Assembly (NCBI GenBank): GCA_902798595.1
Contig: CADBXE010000011.1
Span: 1-42,731 of the forward strand
Length of the DNA: 42,731 nucleotides
Origin: an uncultured Erysipelotrichaceae bacterium
Lineage (GTDB): Bacteria > Bacillota_I > Bacilli_A > RFN20 > CAG-826
Reading direction: 5' to 3'
Shown here: positions 24,268 to 33,741 of the stretch, in pieces
Position numbering within the stretch: the stretch's first letter is position 1
Layout of the letters: each line of letters opens with the position of its first letter
Program-made: the position numbers and the translations under genes
Notes under the pieces: model-generated
Told to the model about the DNA's origin: nothing
Database searches by the model: none
Seen by the model: only the letters and a program-made list of their open reading frames with translations

Positions 24268-27093
24268 TTACCAAATCTTTATTCTTTGGTCTTCCGGGAT
24301 ATACATACCATCGCCTGGTTGAATATTGTATGTTTCAACAAACTCATCAAATTGCGCTAGAGTGACATTAGCCCTTAGGTAATTAAATGGGTGTTCGTCT
24401 TCTGCTCTACCAGGAACTTGATCCATAGAAATAGGCGCTCTTAGCCACAAATTAGCGTAGGCACGGAAATATTTATCATAATTGAAATTTTCGTGCTTTT
24501 TAGCGAGCATTAACGTGACCTTAACACCGCCCATATCAGCAGTGGCTTCACCATCGACATTACTGCCGTTGACTTTCAATGTTTTGGTAAGCTTAATTTT
24601 GTTATAGAAGTCTCTCATTTTTCCAACTTTATTCTCAAATTCTCTTCTATCACTGTTTTGCCACCAATCGTTATAGTTGCCAAACTCATCAAAATAAGAA
24701 CCATTTGAGTCAAAAGCATGGGTAATTTCATGGCCAATAACAGAGCCGAGCCAAGCATATTTTTCTTCGATGTTATCACCAAGCATACCTTTAGCTAAGC
24801 CGTTTAGAATGACAAAGACATTTGAGTTAGGGCTATAGTACGCATTAACAGTGTAGCTAGGCATGTAGTCAAAATATCCTGTTCTATCAACATTTTTATT
24901 GGCCGCCATTTCTACTTGAGCGCTTTCGTACATCTTGAGAATATCAAAGCTAGACTTTGAAGTTATATCAGTGGCCTCACCAATCTTCTTGAAAGTCCGA
25001 TAGGCATCCGAATAACAAGATGCATATTTCATGTACTCAAGTTTTTTAATCATTCTTGATTTAGTTCTTGAACCAAGCCAAGAATCCTCTGCGAGTTGTT
25101 TGTAGCCCTCTAAAATCTCATCAATCAATTCAGCTACTTCGGCTTTGACTTCTGGTGAACTTTCTAATTCGATATATGTTTGTTCCACCAAAACTGGGAA
25201 AGCAAGCCTCATTAAGGCAGAAGCTAAATAATAGTCAGGGTAATTGTAATAATATCTATCGCTGTCAAAGAAATAATAATTAAGACCTGAAGTTATTTTA
25301 TTAACTTCTTTATAAATTTCTAAACCAGCAACGTAGCGATAATCATACGCTAATCGAGATAAAATGACATTCTTAAGTATGGCTTTTTGATTGACCGCAT
25401 AATTGTTATAAAGCTCATTTAGAGCATTTGTGTAATATTTTTTAATAAGAATGTATGTGTTAGCAGGTAATCCTAAATCGATCAAAGCGTTCTTCATTGG
25501 TTCCCAAGGCAAACTGCCAACTGTATAGGTATCGTCTGCGTTATATCCACTGGCTTCATAAGCTTTATAAAAAAGAGCGCTTTCAACGTTAAAAATGTTA
25601 TTCAAATCTTGTGTATAGCAATAGCCTAGATTTAAAGCATCAGCTAAATATCCCGCAATCTCTGTTGCAGGTTCACGTGTGTCATCAAAAATCCACAAGG
25701 TATTGAAAGCAGTATAGTTGCCATTAAGATAACCGTCGTTAAAAGCAATACGATAGTTGTCTTGCACAGGAGCAATGCTCAACAGCGAACTGTTAGAGGC
25801 AAATACTTCTTTAGAAGATAAGTATGTATCAACATCGATATTGTTTAAATAATTGCTAAGGCCATTAGAATCACCATTGTTAATGTTTTCATACACAGTA
25901 TGTAAGGCCTCGCCGTTAGTGGTTCTTTCTAAGCCGTAACCGAAATATATCTTGTTAAAAGCTTGTTGGACGTCAGATTCACAAAATTCAAATGCGCCAG
26001 AACCATGATATTTGATGTCATCATAGTTAGCGGATGTATAGAAGTCATCTTGTAACGATGGCTTTTTGATTTTATCAATTTCATCTTTAATATTTGTGTT
26101 AATCCATGGAGCACCTTGAATATCATTCAATGTGTAACCATCTTCCATTTCGTACTCGATTTTATCAAAGGAGAAAAAACCAGTTTTATTATATTGAGCA
26201 ACATATGTGACATCGCGTTGGGCAAATTCCACTGATGGAGACCAACCCTTGAATGTGTAGTCAACAGCTCTTTCGCTTTCTTTAGTTGGTGTAGGACTAT
26301 TAAAGCTTGGAACCGTTCCATATGAAACGTCTTCATCAATTTCTAAAACTGTGCCATCATCATTGACCCAAGTAATTGTGTATTTTCTTACTTCGCTTGT
26401 ATATGTTGCAGTATAAGAAGCATCACCAGTGACTGAAGTAATAACCGGAGTCCAATTAGCGAAAGTGTAAGCGTATTGAGGGGTGCTGTCTTTTGTAGGA
26501 ACTTCTGCGCCAAAATCTGGAGTAACACCATAGGCTACTTCATCAGTTCTAATCACACTACCATCATCATTCTTCCAAGTGATGTTATATTTTCTCATCT
26601 CTTCTTTGAACGAGGCGGTATATGTGGTGTTTTCAGTCAACGCCACTACTGCTGGGGACCAACCTTGGAATGTGTACGTATGCTCTACTGTACTTTCTTT
26701 GGTAGGTGCATCACCAACGTATTCTGGAACAGTACCATAGAGCGCTTCTTCCTCTTTTAATGTTTGGCCGTCATAGTTTTTCCAAGTGACAGTATATTTT
26801 CTTGTTTCTTCCCTAAATTTCGCTACATATTCGACATTAGAATCAATTTCGCCAACTTCTGGTGTCCAACCATCAAAGATGTAATTATATTGAGCGTCTT
26901 GCGTTTTGGTTGGTTCAGCACTGTCGTATGTAGGCACAGTTCCAGCGGCTAATTCCTCATCAACTTCTAAGACTGTACCATCATAGTTTTTCCAAGTAAC
27001 AGTGTACTTTGGTTCCTTCTTGAATAAATTACAACCTGATAGGAGCAAAGAGAGTGTAGCTAGAACGATAAATGCTTTGTAACTTTTTCTCAT
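24268..27093 (-). CDS. M13 metallopeptidase lipoprotein with InlB-type repeats (paralogue 2)
   Basis: The 941-residue protein has lipobox LSGC (Cys21), then four InlB/Listeria-Bacteroides-type repeats (about 29-300), each with YTVTWKNYDG or a variant and a Trp about 45 residues later (DGWTP, QGWSP). An M13 (neprilysin-like) peptidase follows, with zinc motif HEITH (about 788-792), third ligand in EATAD (about 849), substrate motif NAYY and the conserved C-terminal Trp. M13 enzymes cut peptides of limited size, so it may trim products of the S8 protease at the surface. It has its own promoter. The neighbour at 27209-30139 is a close paralogue in tandem, but this copy lacks the Ser-rich linker. 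Confidence 0.95.
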   Translation of the reverse strand: MRKSYKAFIVLATLSLLLSGCNLFKKEPKYTVTWKNYDGTVLEVDEELAAGTVPTYDSAEPTKTQDAQYNYIFDGWTPEVGEIDSNVEYVAKFREETRKYTVTWKNYDGQTLKEEEALYGTVPEYVGDAPTKESTVEHTYTFQGWSPAVVALTENTTYTASFKEEMRKYNITWKNDDGSVIRTDEVAYGVTPDFGAEVPTKDSTPQYAYTFANWTPVITSVTGDASYTATYTSEVRKYTITWVNDDGTVLEIDEDVSYGTVPSFNSPTPTKESERAVDYTFKGWSPSVEFAQRDVTYVAQYNKTGFFSFDKIEYEMEDGYTLNDIQGAPWINTNIKDEIDKIKKPSLQDDFYTSANYDDIKYHGSGAFEFCESDVQQAFNKIYFGYGLERTTNGEALHTVYENINNGDSNGLSNYLNNIDVDTYLSSKEVFASNSSLLSIAPVQDNYRIAFNDGYLNGNYTAFNTLWIFDDTREPATEIAGYLADALNLGYCYTQDLNNIFNVESALFYKAYEASGYNADDTYTVGSLPWEPMKNALIDLGLPANTYILIKKYYTNALNELYNNYAVNQKAILKNVILSRLAYDYRYVAGLEIYKEVNKITSGLNYYFFDSDRYYYNYPDYYLASALMRLAFPVLVEQTYIELESSPEVKAEVAELIDEILEGYKQLAEDSWLGSRTKSRMIKKLEYMKYASCYSDAYRTFKKIGEATDITSKSSFDILKMYESAQVEMAANKNVDRTGYFDYMPSYTVNAYYSPNSNVFVILNGLAKGMLGDNIEEKYAWLGSVIGHEITHAFDSNGSYFDEFGNYNDWWQNSDRREFENKVGKMRDFYNKIKLTKTLKVNGSNVDGEATADMGGVKVTLMLAKKHENFNYDKYFRAYANLWLRAPISMDQVPGRAEDEHPFNYLRANVTLAQFDEFVETYNIQPGDGMYIPEDQRIKIW

Positions 27094-27116
27094 ACTCGTT
27101 TTTCCCTTTGCGTAAA

Positions 27117-27144
27117 ATCATACACAAAAATGATTTTATTACAA
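27117..27144 (-). promoter_or_regulatory. Promoter of the second M13 peptidase gene
   Basis: TTGTAA (27139-27144) and TATGAT (27117-27122) are 16 bases apart. The stretch TTTTTGTGTATG and the following TTTA-(C/T)-GC are conserved in front of the paralogous gene. Confidence 0.65.
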
Positions 27145-27175
27145 GTTATTTGCAATATTAGATGTTCGCGCGCAT

Positions 27176-27201
27176 AAAAAAGAGCGCTCTTACGAACGCT
27201 C
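27176..27201 (-). terminator. Rho-independent terminator of the first M13 peptidase gene
   Basis: An 8-bp stem (GAGCGTTC / GAGCGCTC, one G-T pair) with a 4-base loop is followed by TTTTTT. Confidence 0.88.
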
Positions 27202-27208
27202 GTATTTG

Positions 27209-30139
27209 TTACCAAACTTTAATTCTTTCTTCTTCAGGTAGATACATGCCATCGCCTGGCTTAATGTCGTATGTTTCCACAAATTCATCAAATTGTGCGA
27301 GTGTGACATTAGCCCTTAAGTAATTGTATGGGTGGCCATCTTCTTCAGCATAGTATTCCACCATGCTGATATCATGGGTGTAACAACACCATAAGTAGGC
27401 GTATTTTTTGAAGAATTCATCGTAATCAAAGTTATCAAATTTCTTAACTATTTGAAGAATAATCTTCATGCCACCTAAATCTGCGGTCGCTTCTTCTGAG
27501 ACATTATTTCCATCTACTTTATAGCCATCCTTGAGATAGATTTGATCATAGAACTTAATCAATTTGTCTACTCTACCTTCAAAGGTTTTTCTATCTTCAC
27601 TTGTCCACCAATTGTTTTGTTGCCCATATTCATCATATAAAGAACCATCAGTATCAAAGCCATGGGTGATTTCATGGCCAATAATTGTTCCTACCAAAGC
27701 ATATGTTTCTTCGGTAGAACCACCAAGCATACCAGCGGCCAAACCATTAAGAATGTTGATGGAATTAGTTGTCGGAGAATAGAACGCATTAACCATATAG
27801 CAAGGATAATATTCAAAGAAGCTTGAGAAGTCATAAGCACCACTTGTCTTTTCACTAACCAAAGCATTTGCATAAATCCTATAAATATCAAAAGCGGACT
27901 TTGAAGGTGTGTTATCATCCACAATCTTGACAAAGTTTTTGTGAGATTCAGAATAACAAGAAGCGTATCCCATATACTCTATTTTTCTAATCATTGCCGC
28001 TTTAGTTTGTGGGCTAAGCCATGTGATGTTTTCCGCCATTTGTTTATAAGCGGTGAGTATTTCTATGATAAGTTCTGTGACTTCGGTTTTTATTTCTGGA
28101 GAACTACCGAGTTCGATATAGGCTTGTTGAAAAATAACTGGCACACTAATCATTGCGATTGTTCCGGCGATTTTTTCGTTTGAATAAGCATATAAACTAT
28201 ATTCATCTTCAAAGAAATCAGGCCAGTAGCTGAGGTATTGGTTAATTATTTTGTAATTCTCAACGCCGATAAAATAGCGGTAATCAAACGCTAAACGAGC
28301 AATGATATCTTTTTTAAGAATTGCTTGGTTATTTACGTAGTAATTGTTATATAAAGAATTAAAACAATTTTGATAAAACTTATAAATAACAATTCTTTGA
28401 TTGGCAGGTAATCCTAAATCCAACAAAGCATTTTTCATTGGCTCCCACGGGACAGTTTCCACTGTGTAATCATCATAAGCTGAACCATATTCGCTATAAT
28501 CGGCGTAAGCAACATCTGTAAATTGATAGTCATAAGAATAAACACTATTGATATCACGGTTAGACAAACCAAGGCCTAGAGACTCTGATAAAGCACTCAA
28601 AATATACATTGCGGTTTGTGTGGTTCTAGAATAGTTAAACAAGAATGGAAGGATACTATAGTTACTATTGATATAGCCATCGTTATAATGCACGATATAG
28701 CAACCATTTCCTGGTTCAATTTCTAATACTGAGCTTTGAGAAGCAAAACAATCTTTTGTATTTAAATAATTCTCAACATTGATGTTATTTAAATAGTTAG
28801 CGACCCCATCTGCATCACCTTGTTCAGTTTTTTGGAAAATGGTTTGAATGGCTAAGCCATTAGTGGTTTTGTTTTCGATATCTGGATCCGCTAAAACATC
28901 ATTAAGGACATCCCTAGCTTGATATTGTGCAGCATTGAAAGCACTACCACCATTCTCTTTGATACGCTCATAGTTGGCGAAAGCAAAGAAATCATCCTTT
29001 GGTGACGGCTTTTTAATCTTATCAATTTCACCATCGATATTAGCATTAATCCATGGTGCACCATTAATATCATTTAATGTGTAGCCATCTTCCATTTCAT
29101 AGTTAATCTTCTTGAATGAAAAATAGGCTTTTTCTTTAAATGTAGCGGTATACGTTTTATCGCCTTGAACATAGGCAATGTCTGTATCCCAACCATCAAA
29201 GACATAATCGACGCCTCTAGCGCCTTCTTTGGAAGGGATATCTCCGTTATAGTGAGGAATGTCACCATAAGGGATGTTTTCATCTATTTCTAAAACAGTA
29301 CCGTCTTCATCGAGCCACGTAATTGTGTATTTTCTTACTTCCCGATTAAAGACTGCGGTGTACTCCATATCACCGACAACTTTAGAAATAGCAGGAACCC
29401 ACTTGTCAAATGAGTAAGCATATTGAGCAGTGTTATCTTTTGTTGGAACGCTTTCACCATAGTTAGGTGTGTCACCATAAGCGATTGAATCCACTCTTAA
29501 AATATTGCCGTCTTCATCCTTCCAAGTGACATTGTATTTTCTCTTCTCTTCCTTAAAAGAGGCGACATATGATATACTTTCGCTCACTTCTACAACGTTT
29601 GGAGACCAGCCTTCAAAGGTGTACGTATGCTCTACTGTATCGCCTCTTGTCGGGGTATCTCCGTTATATGTTGGGATGGTACCATATAAAACTTCTTCGC
29701 TATCTAAAATGGAACCATCATAGTTTTTCCATGTAACTGTATATTTTCTAGTTTCTTCTTTAAAGGTTGCTGTGTATTCGGTGTTTCCATTAACTGGCGT
29801 GACCGCTGGAGACCAGCCGTTAAAGACATAATTGTATTGAGCGGTAGCTGCTCTAGTGGGTTCTAGACCGTTAAATGTCGGGGTATCACCTTGTATGACA
29901 TTCTCATCAACCTCTAGAATCGAGCCATCATAGTTTTTCCAAGTAACAGTGTAGGTCTTTGGGGCAATAGAGGTACTGCTTGAAGATTCTGAAACACTAC
30001 TATTACTGCTGCTAATACTGCTTGTAGTAAAAGCGCTATCTTCCGAACTACTTGAAGAGGAACTTGGAGGGACATTACAGCCCGATAACAATAAAGAGAG
30101 TGCAACGAGGATAATTAATGGGTTGGGAGTTTTTTTCAT
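27209..30139 (-). CDS. M13 metallopeptidase lipoprotein with InlB-type repeats (paralogue 1)
   Basis: The 976-residue protein has lipobox LSGC (Cys21), a Ser-rich linker (about 25-60) and four InlB-type repeats (YTVTWKNYDG and variants). An M13 peptidase domain follows with HEITH near residue 823, EATAD about 60 residues later, NAFY and a C-terminal Trp. It aligns with the next gene over its full length and shares the ending ANVTLAQFDEFVETY, so the two arose by tandem duplication. The frame extends to 30205, but the residues before 30139 are not signal-like; the ATG at 30137-30139 has AAAGGAG upstream and starts a normal lipoprotein signal. Likely role: a surface oligopeptidase. Confidence 0.95.
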   Translation of the reverse strand: MKKTPNPLIILVALSLLLSGCNVPPSSSSSSSEDSAFTTSSISSSNSSVSESSSSTSIAPKTYTVTWKNYDGSILEVDENVIQGDTPTFNGLEPTRAATAQYNYVFNGWSPAVTPVNGNTEYTATFKEETRKYTVTWKNYDGSILDSEEVLYGTIPTYNGDTPTRGDTVEHTYTFEGWSPNVVEVSESISYVASFKEEKRKYNVTWKDEDGNILRVDSIAYGDTPNYGESVPTKDNTAQYAYSFDKWVPAISKVVGDMEYTAVFNREVRKYTITWLDEDGTVLEIDENIPYGDIPHYNGDIPSKEGARGVDYVFDGWDTDIAYVQGDKTYTATFKEKAYFSFKKINYEMEDGYTLNDINGAPWINANIDGEIDKIKKPSPKDDFFAFANYERIKENGGSAFNAAQYQARDVLNDVLADPDIENKTTNGLAIQTIFQKTEQGDADGVANYLNNINVENYLNTKDCFASQSSVLEIEPGNGCYIVHYNDGYINSNYSILPFLFNYSRTTQTAMYILSALSESLGLGLSNRDINSVYSYDYQFTDVAYADYSEYGSAYDDYTVETVPWEPMKNALLDLGLPANQRIVIYKFYQNCFNSLYNNYYVNNQAILKKDIIARLAFDYRYFIGVENYKIINQYLSYWPDFFEDEYSLYAYSNEKIAGTIAMISVPVIFQQAYIELGSSPEIKTEVTELIIEILTAYKQMAENITWLSPQTKAAMIRKIEYMGYASCYSESHKNFVKIVDDNTPSKSAFDIYRIYANALVSEKTSGAYDFSSFFEYYPCYMVNAFYSPTTNSINILNGLAAGMLGGSTEETYALVGTIIGHEITHGFDTDGSLYDEYGQQNNWWTSEDRKTFEGRVDKLIKFYDQIYLKDGYKVDGNNVSEEATADLGGMKIILQIVKKFDNFDYDEFFKKYAYLWCCYTHDISMVEYYAEEDGHPYNYLRANVTLAQFDEFVETYDIKPGDGMYLPEEERIKVW

Positions 30140-30162
30140 ATCCTTGTTCTCCTTTGGCATAA

Positions 30163-30191
30163 AACATACACAAAAAGGAGCGATAATACAA
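30163..30191 (-). promoter_or_regulatory. Promoter of the first M13 peptidase gene
   Basis: TTGTAT (30186-30191) and TATGTT (30163-30168) are 17 bases apart. The same TTTTTGTGTATG core is found before the paralogue, which supports a shared and perhaps co-regulated promoter. Confidence 0.6.
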
Positions 30192-30246
30192 TCGCAAAAA
30201 TACATTTTTTTAAAAACGTAACTATTTAAAAATGTTTAGACAATAT

Positions 30247-31467
30247 CTATTTTATTTTCTCTTTGCGTTCTTTCTTTACTTTGTACATTTCTTTGTCACT
30301 TAGTTTGACGCCATTTTCAATAGAAGCACCCCGCCCTTTGATGGTGTGACTGCCAACAGATAATGACAAGGCAAAGTCTTTATTTTTATATTTATTTATA
30401 GATTTATTAACTTTATTCACCAGTTTCTGAGCCTCTTCCTCATCGGTTTCAGAAACGACTGCAAGGAATTCATCTCCACCCATTCTGAAAACTACCGCAT
30501 TTTCTGGTAAAGCATTCTTCAAGGCATCTCTAGCAAAACATATGTATTGGTCGCCCGCTGCGTGACCATAAACATCATTAATTTGTTTTAAACCATCACA
30601 GTCCGCTGAGATGATTGTGATTGGGAATTTTAAATCTTTTCCTTCCCAATGTGTTAACTCTTCAAAATAAGCACGGTTATATAAGCCCGTTAATTGGTCA
30701 GTAATTGATTTTTCACGCAGTTCTTGTCTTAGTAGTTCTTCCTCTGTGACATTGTTAATAATAGCGATTATCCCATACACGTCCCCGTTCTTTTTAAGTG
30801 GTTCTTTAATAACTTGGAGATATTCAACGCCTGTCTCGTCTTCCTCTTTAATAATATAATTCTTGCCCACACCTGTTCGAATTATCTCTTGGTCTGATTC
30901 CATTGCTAATTGGGCATTATGCTTGTCTTTACGAACTTCAAGATCAGTTTTACCCCTTACAGATTCGACATTGCTATAAAGGTGATGCATTTTTTGAGAC
31001 ATGAAGGCATAACGACCTCTTCTATCTTTTAGATAAATTAAGGATGGTAGAACTGTCAACATTTCAGAAAAAGCATCAAAACTTGTGGAATTAGCTAACG
31101 TAACAGCATTTTCAATTCGGCGAACAGCAATTTCTTCGGTATCGTTAAAGAAAATAATATCCACGACTGGATTATGAAGATATTTATCATCACTATCCAT
31201 GTTTTCTAAATCAGTCAAAACAAGGACTGGCAAAGAGAACATATAGTTATTTCTATTTTTGATATACGCTAAAACATCATTAATGTACTTTTTGCTCGAT
31301 GGATTATCTATGATTATGACAGATAGGTCGTCAAAAGATTTTTCCAATAGAGACATTATCTCGTTTTTGTCATATGTTAGCAAAACATCATAATCATTAA
31401 CTAAAATGTTATGCAGTTGACCAATTCGAGGTGACTGTTTGTCGCAAAGAAAGACTATTTTTTCCAT
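30247..31467 (-). CDS. Diguanylate cyclase: receiver-like, PAS and GGDEF domains
   Basis: The 406-residue protein starts with a receiver-like fold (1-120) that keeps an Asp at 54 (IIIDNP) but is divergent. A PAS domain (about 132-250, YLKDRRGRYAF) and a GGDEF domain with an intact GGDEF at about 330-334 follow. DQLTGLYNRAYF and DCDGLKQINDVYGH are the usual substrate and metal-binding segments. It should make cyclic di-GMP from GTP in the cytosol. The RxxD inhibition site normally five residues before GGDEF is absent, so product feedback there is unlikely. It is transcribed away from the EAL phosphodiesterase. The ATG has no clear Shine-Dalgarno site. Confidence 0.93.
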   Translation of the reverse strand: MEKIVFLCDKQSPRIGQLHNILVNDYDVLLTYDKNEIMSLLEKSFDDLSVIIIDNPSSKKYINDVLAYIKNRNNYMFSLPVLVLTDLENMDSDDKYLHNPVVDIIFFNDTEEIAVRRIENAVTLANSTSFDAFSEMLTVLPSLIYLKDRRGRYAFMSQKMHHLYSNVESVRGKTDLEVRKDKHNAQLAMESDQEIIRTGVGKNYIIKEEDETGVEYLQVIKEPLKKNGDVYGIIAIINNVTEEELLRQELREKSITDQLTGLYNRAYFEELTHWEGKDLKFPITIISADCDGLKQINDVYGHAAGDQYICFARDALKNALPENAVVFRMGGDEFLAVVSETDEEEAQKLVNKVNKSINKYKNKDFALSLSVGSHTIKGRGASIENGVKLSDKEMYKVKKERKEKIK

Positions 31468-31534
31468 ATTAGTATAAAAAGTAAAACAAAAAAGAAATTC
31501 GATGGATTCTATAAATGTTTAACTCTTATTTCAA

Positions 31535-31543
31535 ATTATACCA
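31535..31543 (-). promoter_or_regulatory. Extended -10 promoter of the diguanylate cyclase gene
   Basis: TATAAT (31535-31540) preceded by TGG on the minus strand makes an extended -10 box, giving a leader of about 60 bases. A closer TATACT lies 3 bases before the ATG but is too near for a normal start. Confidence 0.5.
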
Positions 31544-31567
31544 TAATCGTGGCCTTTATTCACTTGA

Positions 31568-31592
31568 AAACAAGCGGATGACAGTCTTGTTT
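31568..31592. promoter_or_regulatory. Inverted repeat between the divergent c-di-GMP genes
   Basis: AAACAAG (31568-31574) and CTTGTTT (31586-31592) are perfect 7-base arms with 11 bases between. The repeat is central in the 200-base space shared by the two divergent genes and could bind a common regulator. Confidence 0.4.
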
Positions 31593-31656
31593 GTTTAACA
31601 TTGTCACTTCAATTATGAAAGTTCATTTTTCCCTAAAAAATTTACGCGTATTTTAA

Positions 31657-31684
31657 TTGATATAAGTTAATTATTTGTTAAAAT
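31657..31684 (+). promoter_or_regulatory. Promoter of the EAL phosphodiesterase gene
   Basis: TTGATA (31657-31662) and TAAAAT (31679-31684) are 16 bases apart, with TGT making an extended -10. The leader before the ATG at 31696 would be only about 5 bases. Confidence 0.65.
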
Positions 31685-31695
31685 ACAAAAGTATC

Positions 31696-33651
31696 ATGAC
31701 TTTTTTGGTATCGCTTGGGGCACTCCCAACTAATCTACATGTTAACTATTATTTGGAACTCGCATCGTTCGTATTTCTAGTAGCAATTACGATCGCTTAT
31801 TTCTCAAGAAAGAAATTCCCGGTTGTAACCTCTATTCTTTTTAGCGTTGGCTTGATTGTGCTATGTATAAACCTCTTCTTAAGTCTTACTTTCTGTATGA
31901 CGTTAGATAGGTCAAACGTCATTCCAATTGAATGGGTTGAATGCTTTTCGGAATTATATTTTGCCTCGCTTTTAGTTATATCCTATTTACTATATTTATA
32001 CGTGTTATATGCCTCTGGAAGATCCGCTATCCGCAACAAGTTATATCTTCTGACCGCTATTCCAACACTTTGTGGCATGATTTTATTCTTTACCAACTGC
32101 CTCCACCATTGGTGCTTTAGTTTTGAATTTAATGCAGAAAGCGGCCTCTATGATTTTGTTCCAGGGCCCGCTTTTATTTCTTTGTACTTTATCAACTGGG
32201 GTATGAACTTTCTTGCATCCGTATGCTTTACTTTCTACTACAGAAAAGTTCTGCCAAAGCAACTTTTAAGAGTGTTAATCATTTTAGGAGTCGTTGTTTT
32301 GACTGCGGCGGTTGTTCAAACACTCAATCCACAATATATTGTTTCCGGTGTTGCTTTTACCCTTTGTGTTATGTTTGCCGTCGTTAGTGTCTGTGACCCT
32401 GATGTTAAAGTGGATCGTATTTCCAAAGCTTTCAATAACGAGGCATTTATCGATTATATCAACGGCCAAATCTTTGAACGTCAAAGAAAATATTACATCA
32501 TCTTTGATATCGAAAGTTTTGGTATGTTCAATGAAAAATTTGGTTTAGTCGCCGGTGATGAACTTTTATCCACCATTAGAAAAATCATTGAAAGCGTTAA
32601 CAAAAAAACCTTTATCTTCAAGACACAATCTTCACGTTTTGTGTTGATGTGCAAAAGCAAAGAAGATCAAGAAATCATGGTCAACGCAATCAAAGAAAGA
32701 TTCGATAAGCCATTAAGCATTAAAAACAAAATGGTCAAGATTACCCTCCATCTCTTCTATTTTGTGAATGATAATGCGTTTAAGAATTCTGATACGTATA
32801 ACGACTTCATCAATAGAACTCTTGCCACGATAAACTTTAAAGATTCTAACTATGTTGAATTGGATAAAAAGTTCTTAGATCGCATTAATAGAGATAGAAA
32901 GATTAAAGAAATCTTAGAAGAATGTTTAAGAACTGGAAACGGCTTATACATGGTTTATCAACCTATTTATGACATCAACAATAAATGTTTCAATCATTTC
33001 GAAGCATTAATTAGACTTGCTAATGAAGAATTAGGATATATTGGACCAGGCGAATTCATTCCTATTGCCGAGAACTTTGGCTTGGCAAACGATATTGATT
33101 TCTTCGTTTTAAACGAAACATGTGCGTTCCTTCAAAGAAACCCACAAATAAAAAGTTTAGAAATAAATATCTCCTGCGCTGAATTCTTTAACAATCCAAG
33201 CGAAAGATTCATCAAAACGATTAACGATTATCAAATCGATCCAAGTAAGCTCTGTCTAGAAATTACTGAAACAATCGCAGTTAAATATCCCGCTAAGACA
33301 AAAGAATTCATGAACGATTTGGGCCAACATGGCATCAAATTTGCAATGGATGACTTTGGAAGTGGCTATTCAAATATGGCGAGATTTATCACCCTTCCTT
33401 TCTCGATTGCAAAGCTAGATAAAACACTTTTAAACGAAACAATGAATGTCGAAGTTTTCTTCGATGCCGCCGTGAATTTATTTAAGAGTCTAAACATTCC
33501 TATTGTCGTTGAAGGTGTTGAATCAAAAGAGCAATTAGAATTGACCAAACGCAAAGAGATTGAATACGTACAAGGCTTTTATTTCTCTCAACCACTCAGA
33601 GAAGAAGATTTATTGGAATTTCTTAAAGAGCACAACTCTAAGAAACAATAA
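31696..33651 (+). CDS. Membrane c-di-GMP phosphodiesterase: 7TM, degenerate GGDEF, EAL
   Basis: The protein of about 651 residues has some seven N-terminal membrane helices (about 1-235), a degenerate GGDEF domain and a C-terminal EAL domain. In the GGDEF domain the signature region reads TQSSRFVLM, so it should not make c-di-GMP but may bind GTP. The EAL domain looks active: EAL at about 436, a metal-binding Asn in INISC, E in LEITE, DDFGSGYS, K in AKLDK and E in VVEGVE. It should break down c-di-GMP. The frame opens at TTG 31675 inside the promoter; I prefer the ATG at 31696, a few bases after the predicted transcript start. It is divergent from the diguanylate cyclase, so the two set the c-di-GMP level together. 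Confidence 0.92.
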   Translation: MTFLVSLGALPTNLHVNYYLELASFVFLVAITIAYFSRKKFPVVTSILFSVGLIVLCINLFLSLTFCMTLDRSNVIPIEWVECFSELYFASLLVISYLLYLYVLYASGRSAIRNKLYLLTAIPTLCGMILFFTNCLHHWCFSFEFNAESGLYDFVPGPAFISLYFINWGMNFLASVCFTFYYRKVLPKQLLRVLIILGVVVLTAAVVQTLNPQYIVSGVAFTLCVMFAVVSVCDPDVKVDRISKAFNNEAFIDYINGQIFERQRKYYIIFDIESFGMFNEKFGLVAGDELLSTIRKIIESVNKKTFIFKTQSSRFVLMCKSKEDQEIMVNAIKERFDKPLSIKNKMVKITLHLFYFVNDNAFKNSDTYNDFINRTLATINFKDSNYVELDKKFLDRINRDRKIKEILEECLRTGNGLYMVYQPIYDINNKCFNHFEALIRLANEELGYIGPGEFIPIAENFGLANDIDFFVLNETCAFLQRNPQIKSLEINISCAEFFNNPSERFIKTINDYQIDPSKLCLEITETIAVKYPAKTKEFMNDLGQHGIKFAMDDFGSGYSNMARFITLPFSIAKLDKTLLNETMNVEVFFDAAVNLFKSLNIPIVVEGVESKEQLELTKRKEIEYVQGFYFSQPLREEDLLEFLKEHNSKKQ

Positions 33652-33712
33652 TTTTTAGGTTACATATTTTATTTTTTGTAACATTCACTATTTTCACTGT
33701 TAAAAAACCAAG

Positions 33713-33741
33713 CGAGAAAAACCTACAATTCTCGTTTTTTT
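33713..33741 (+). terminator. Rho-independent terminator of the EAL gene
   Basis: CGAGAA and TTCTCG arms with a 10-base loop are followed by TTTTTTT, about 60 bases after the stop codon. Confidence 0.8.

Noticed and set aside
31468..31674. Possible c-di-GMP riboswitch between the cyclase and phosphodiesterase genes
   Set aside because: The region lacks the conserved GEMM core; only a simple inverted repeat and promoters are visible, and the plus-strand leader is only about 5 bases.
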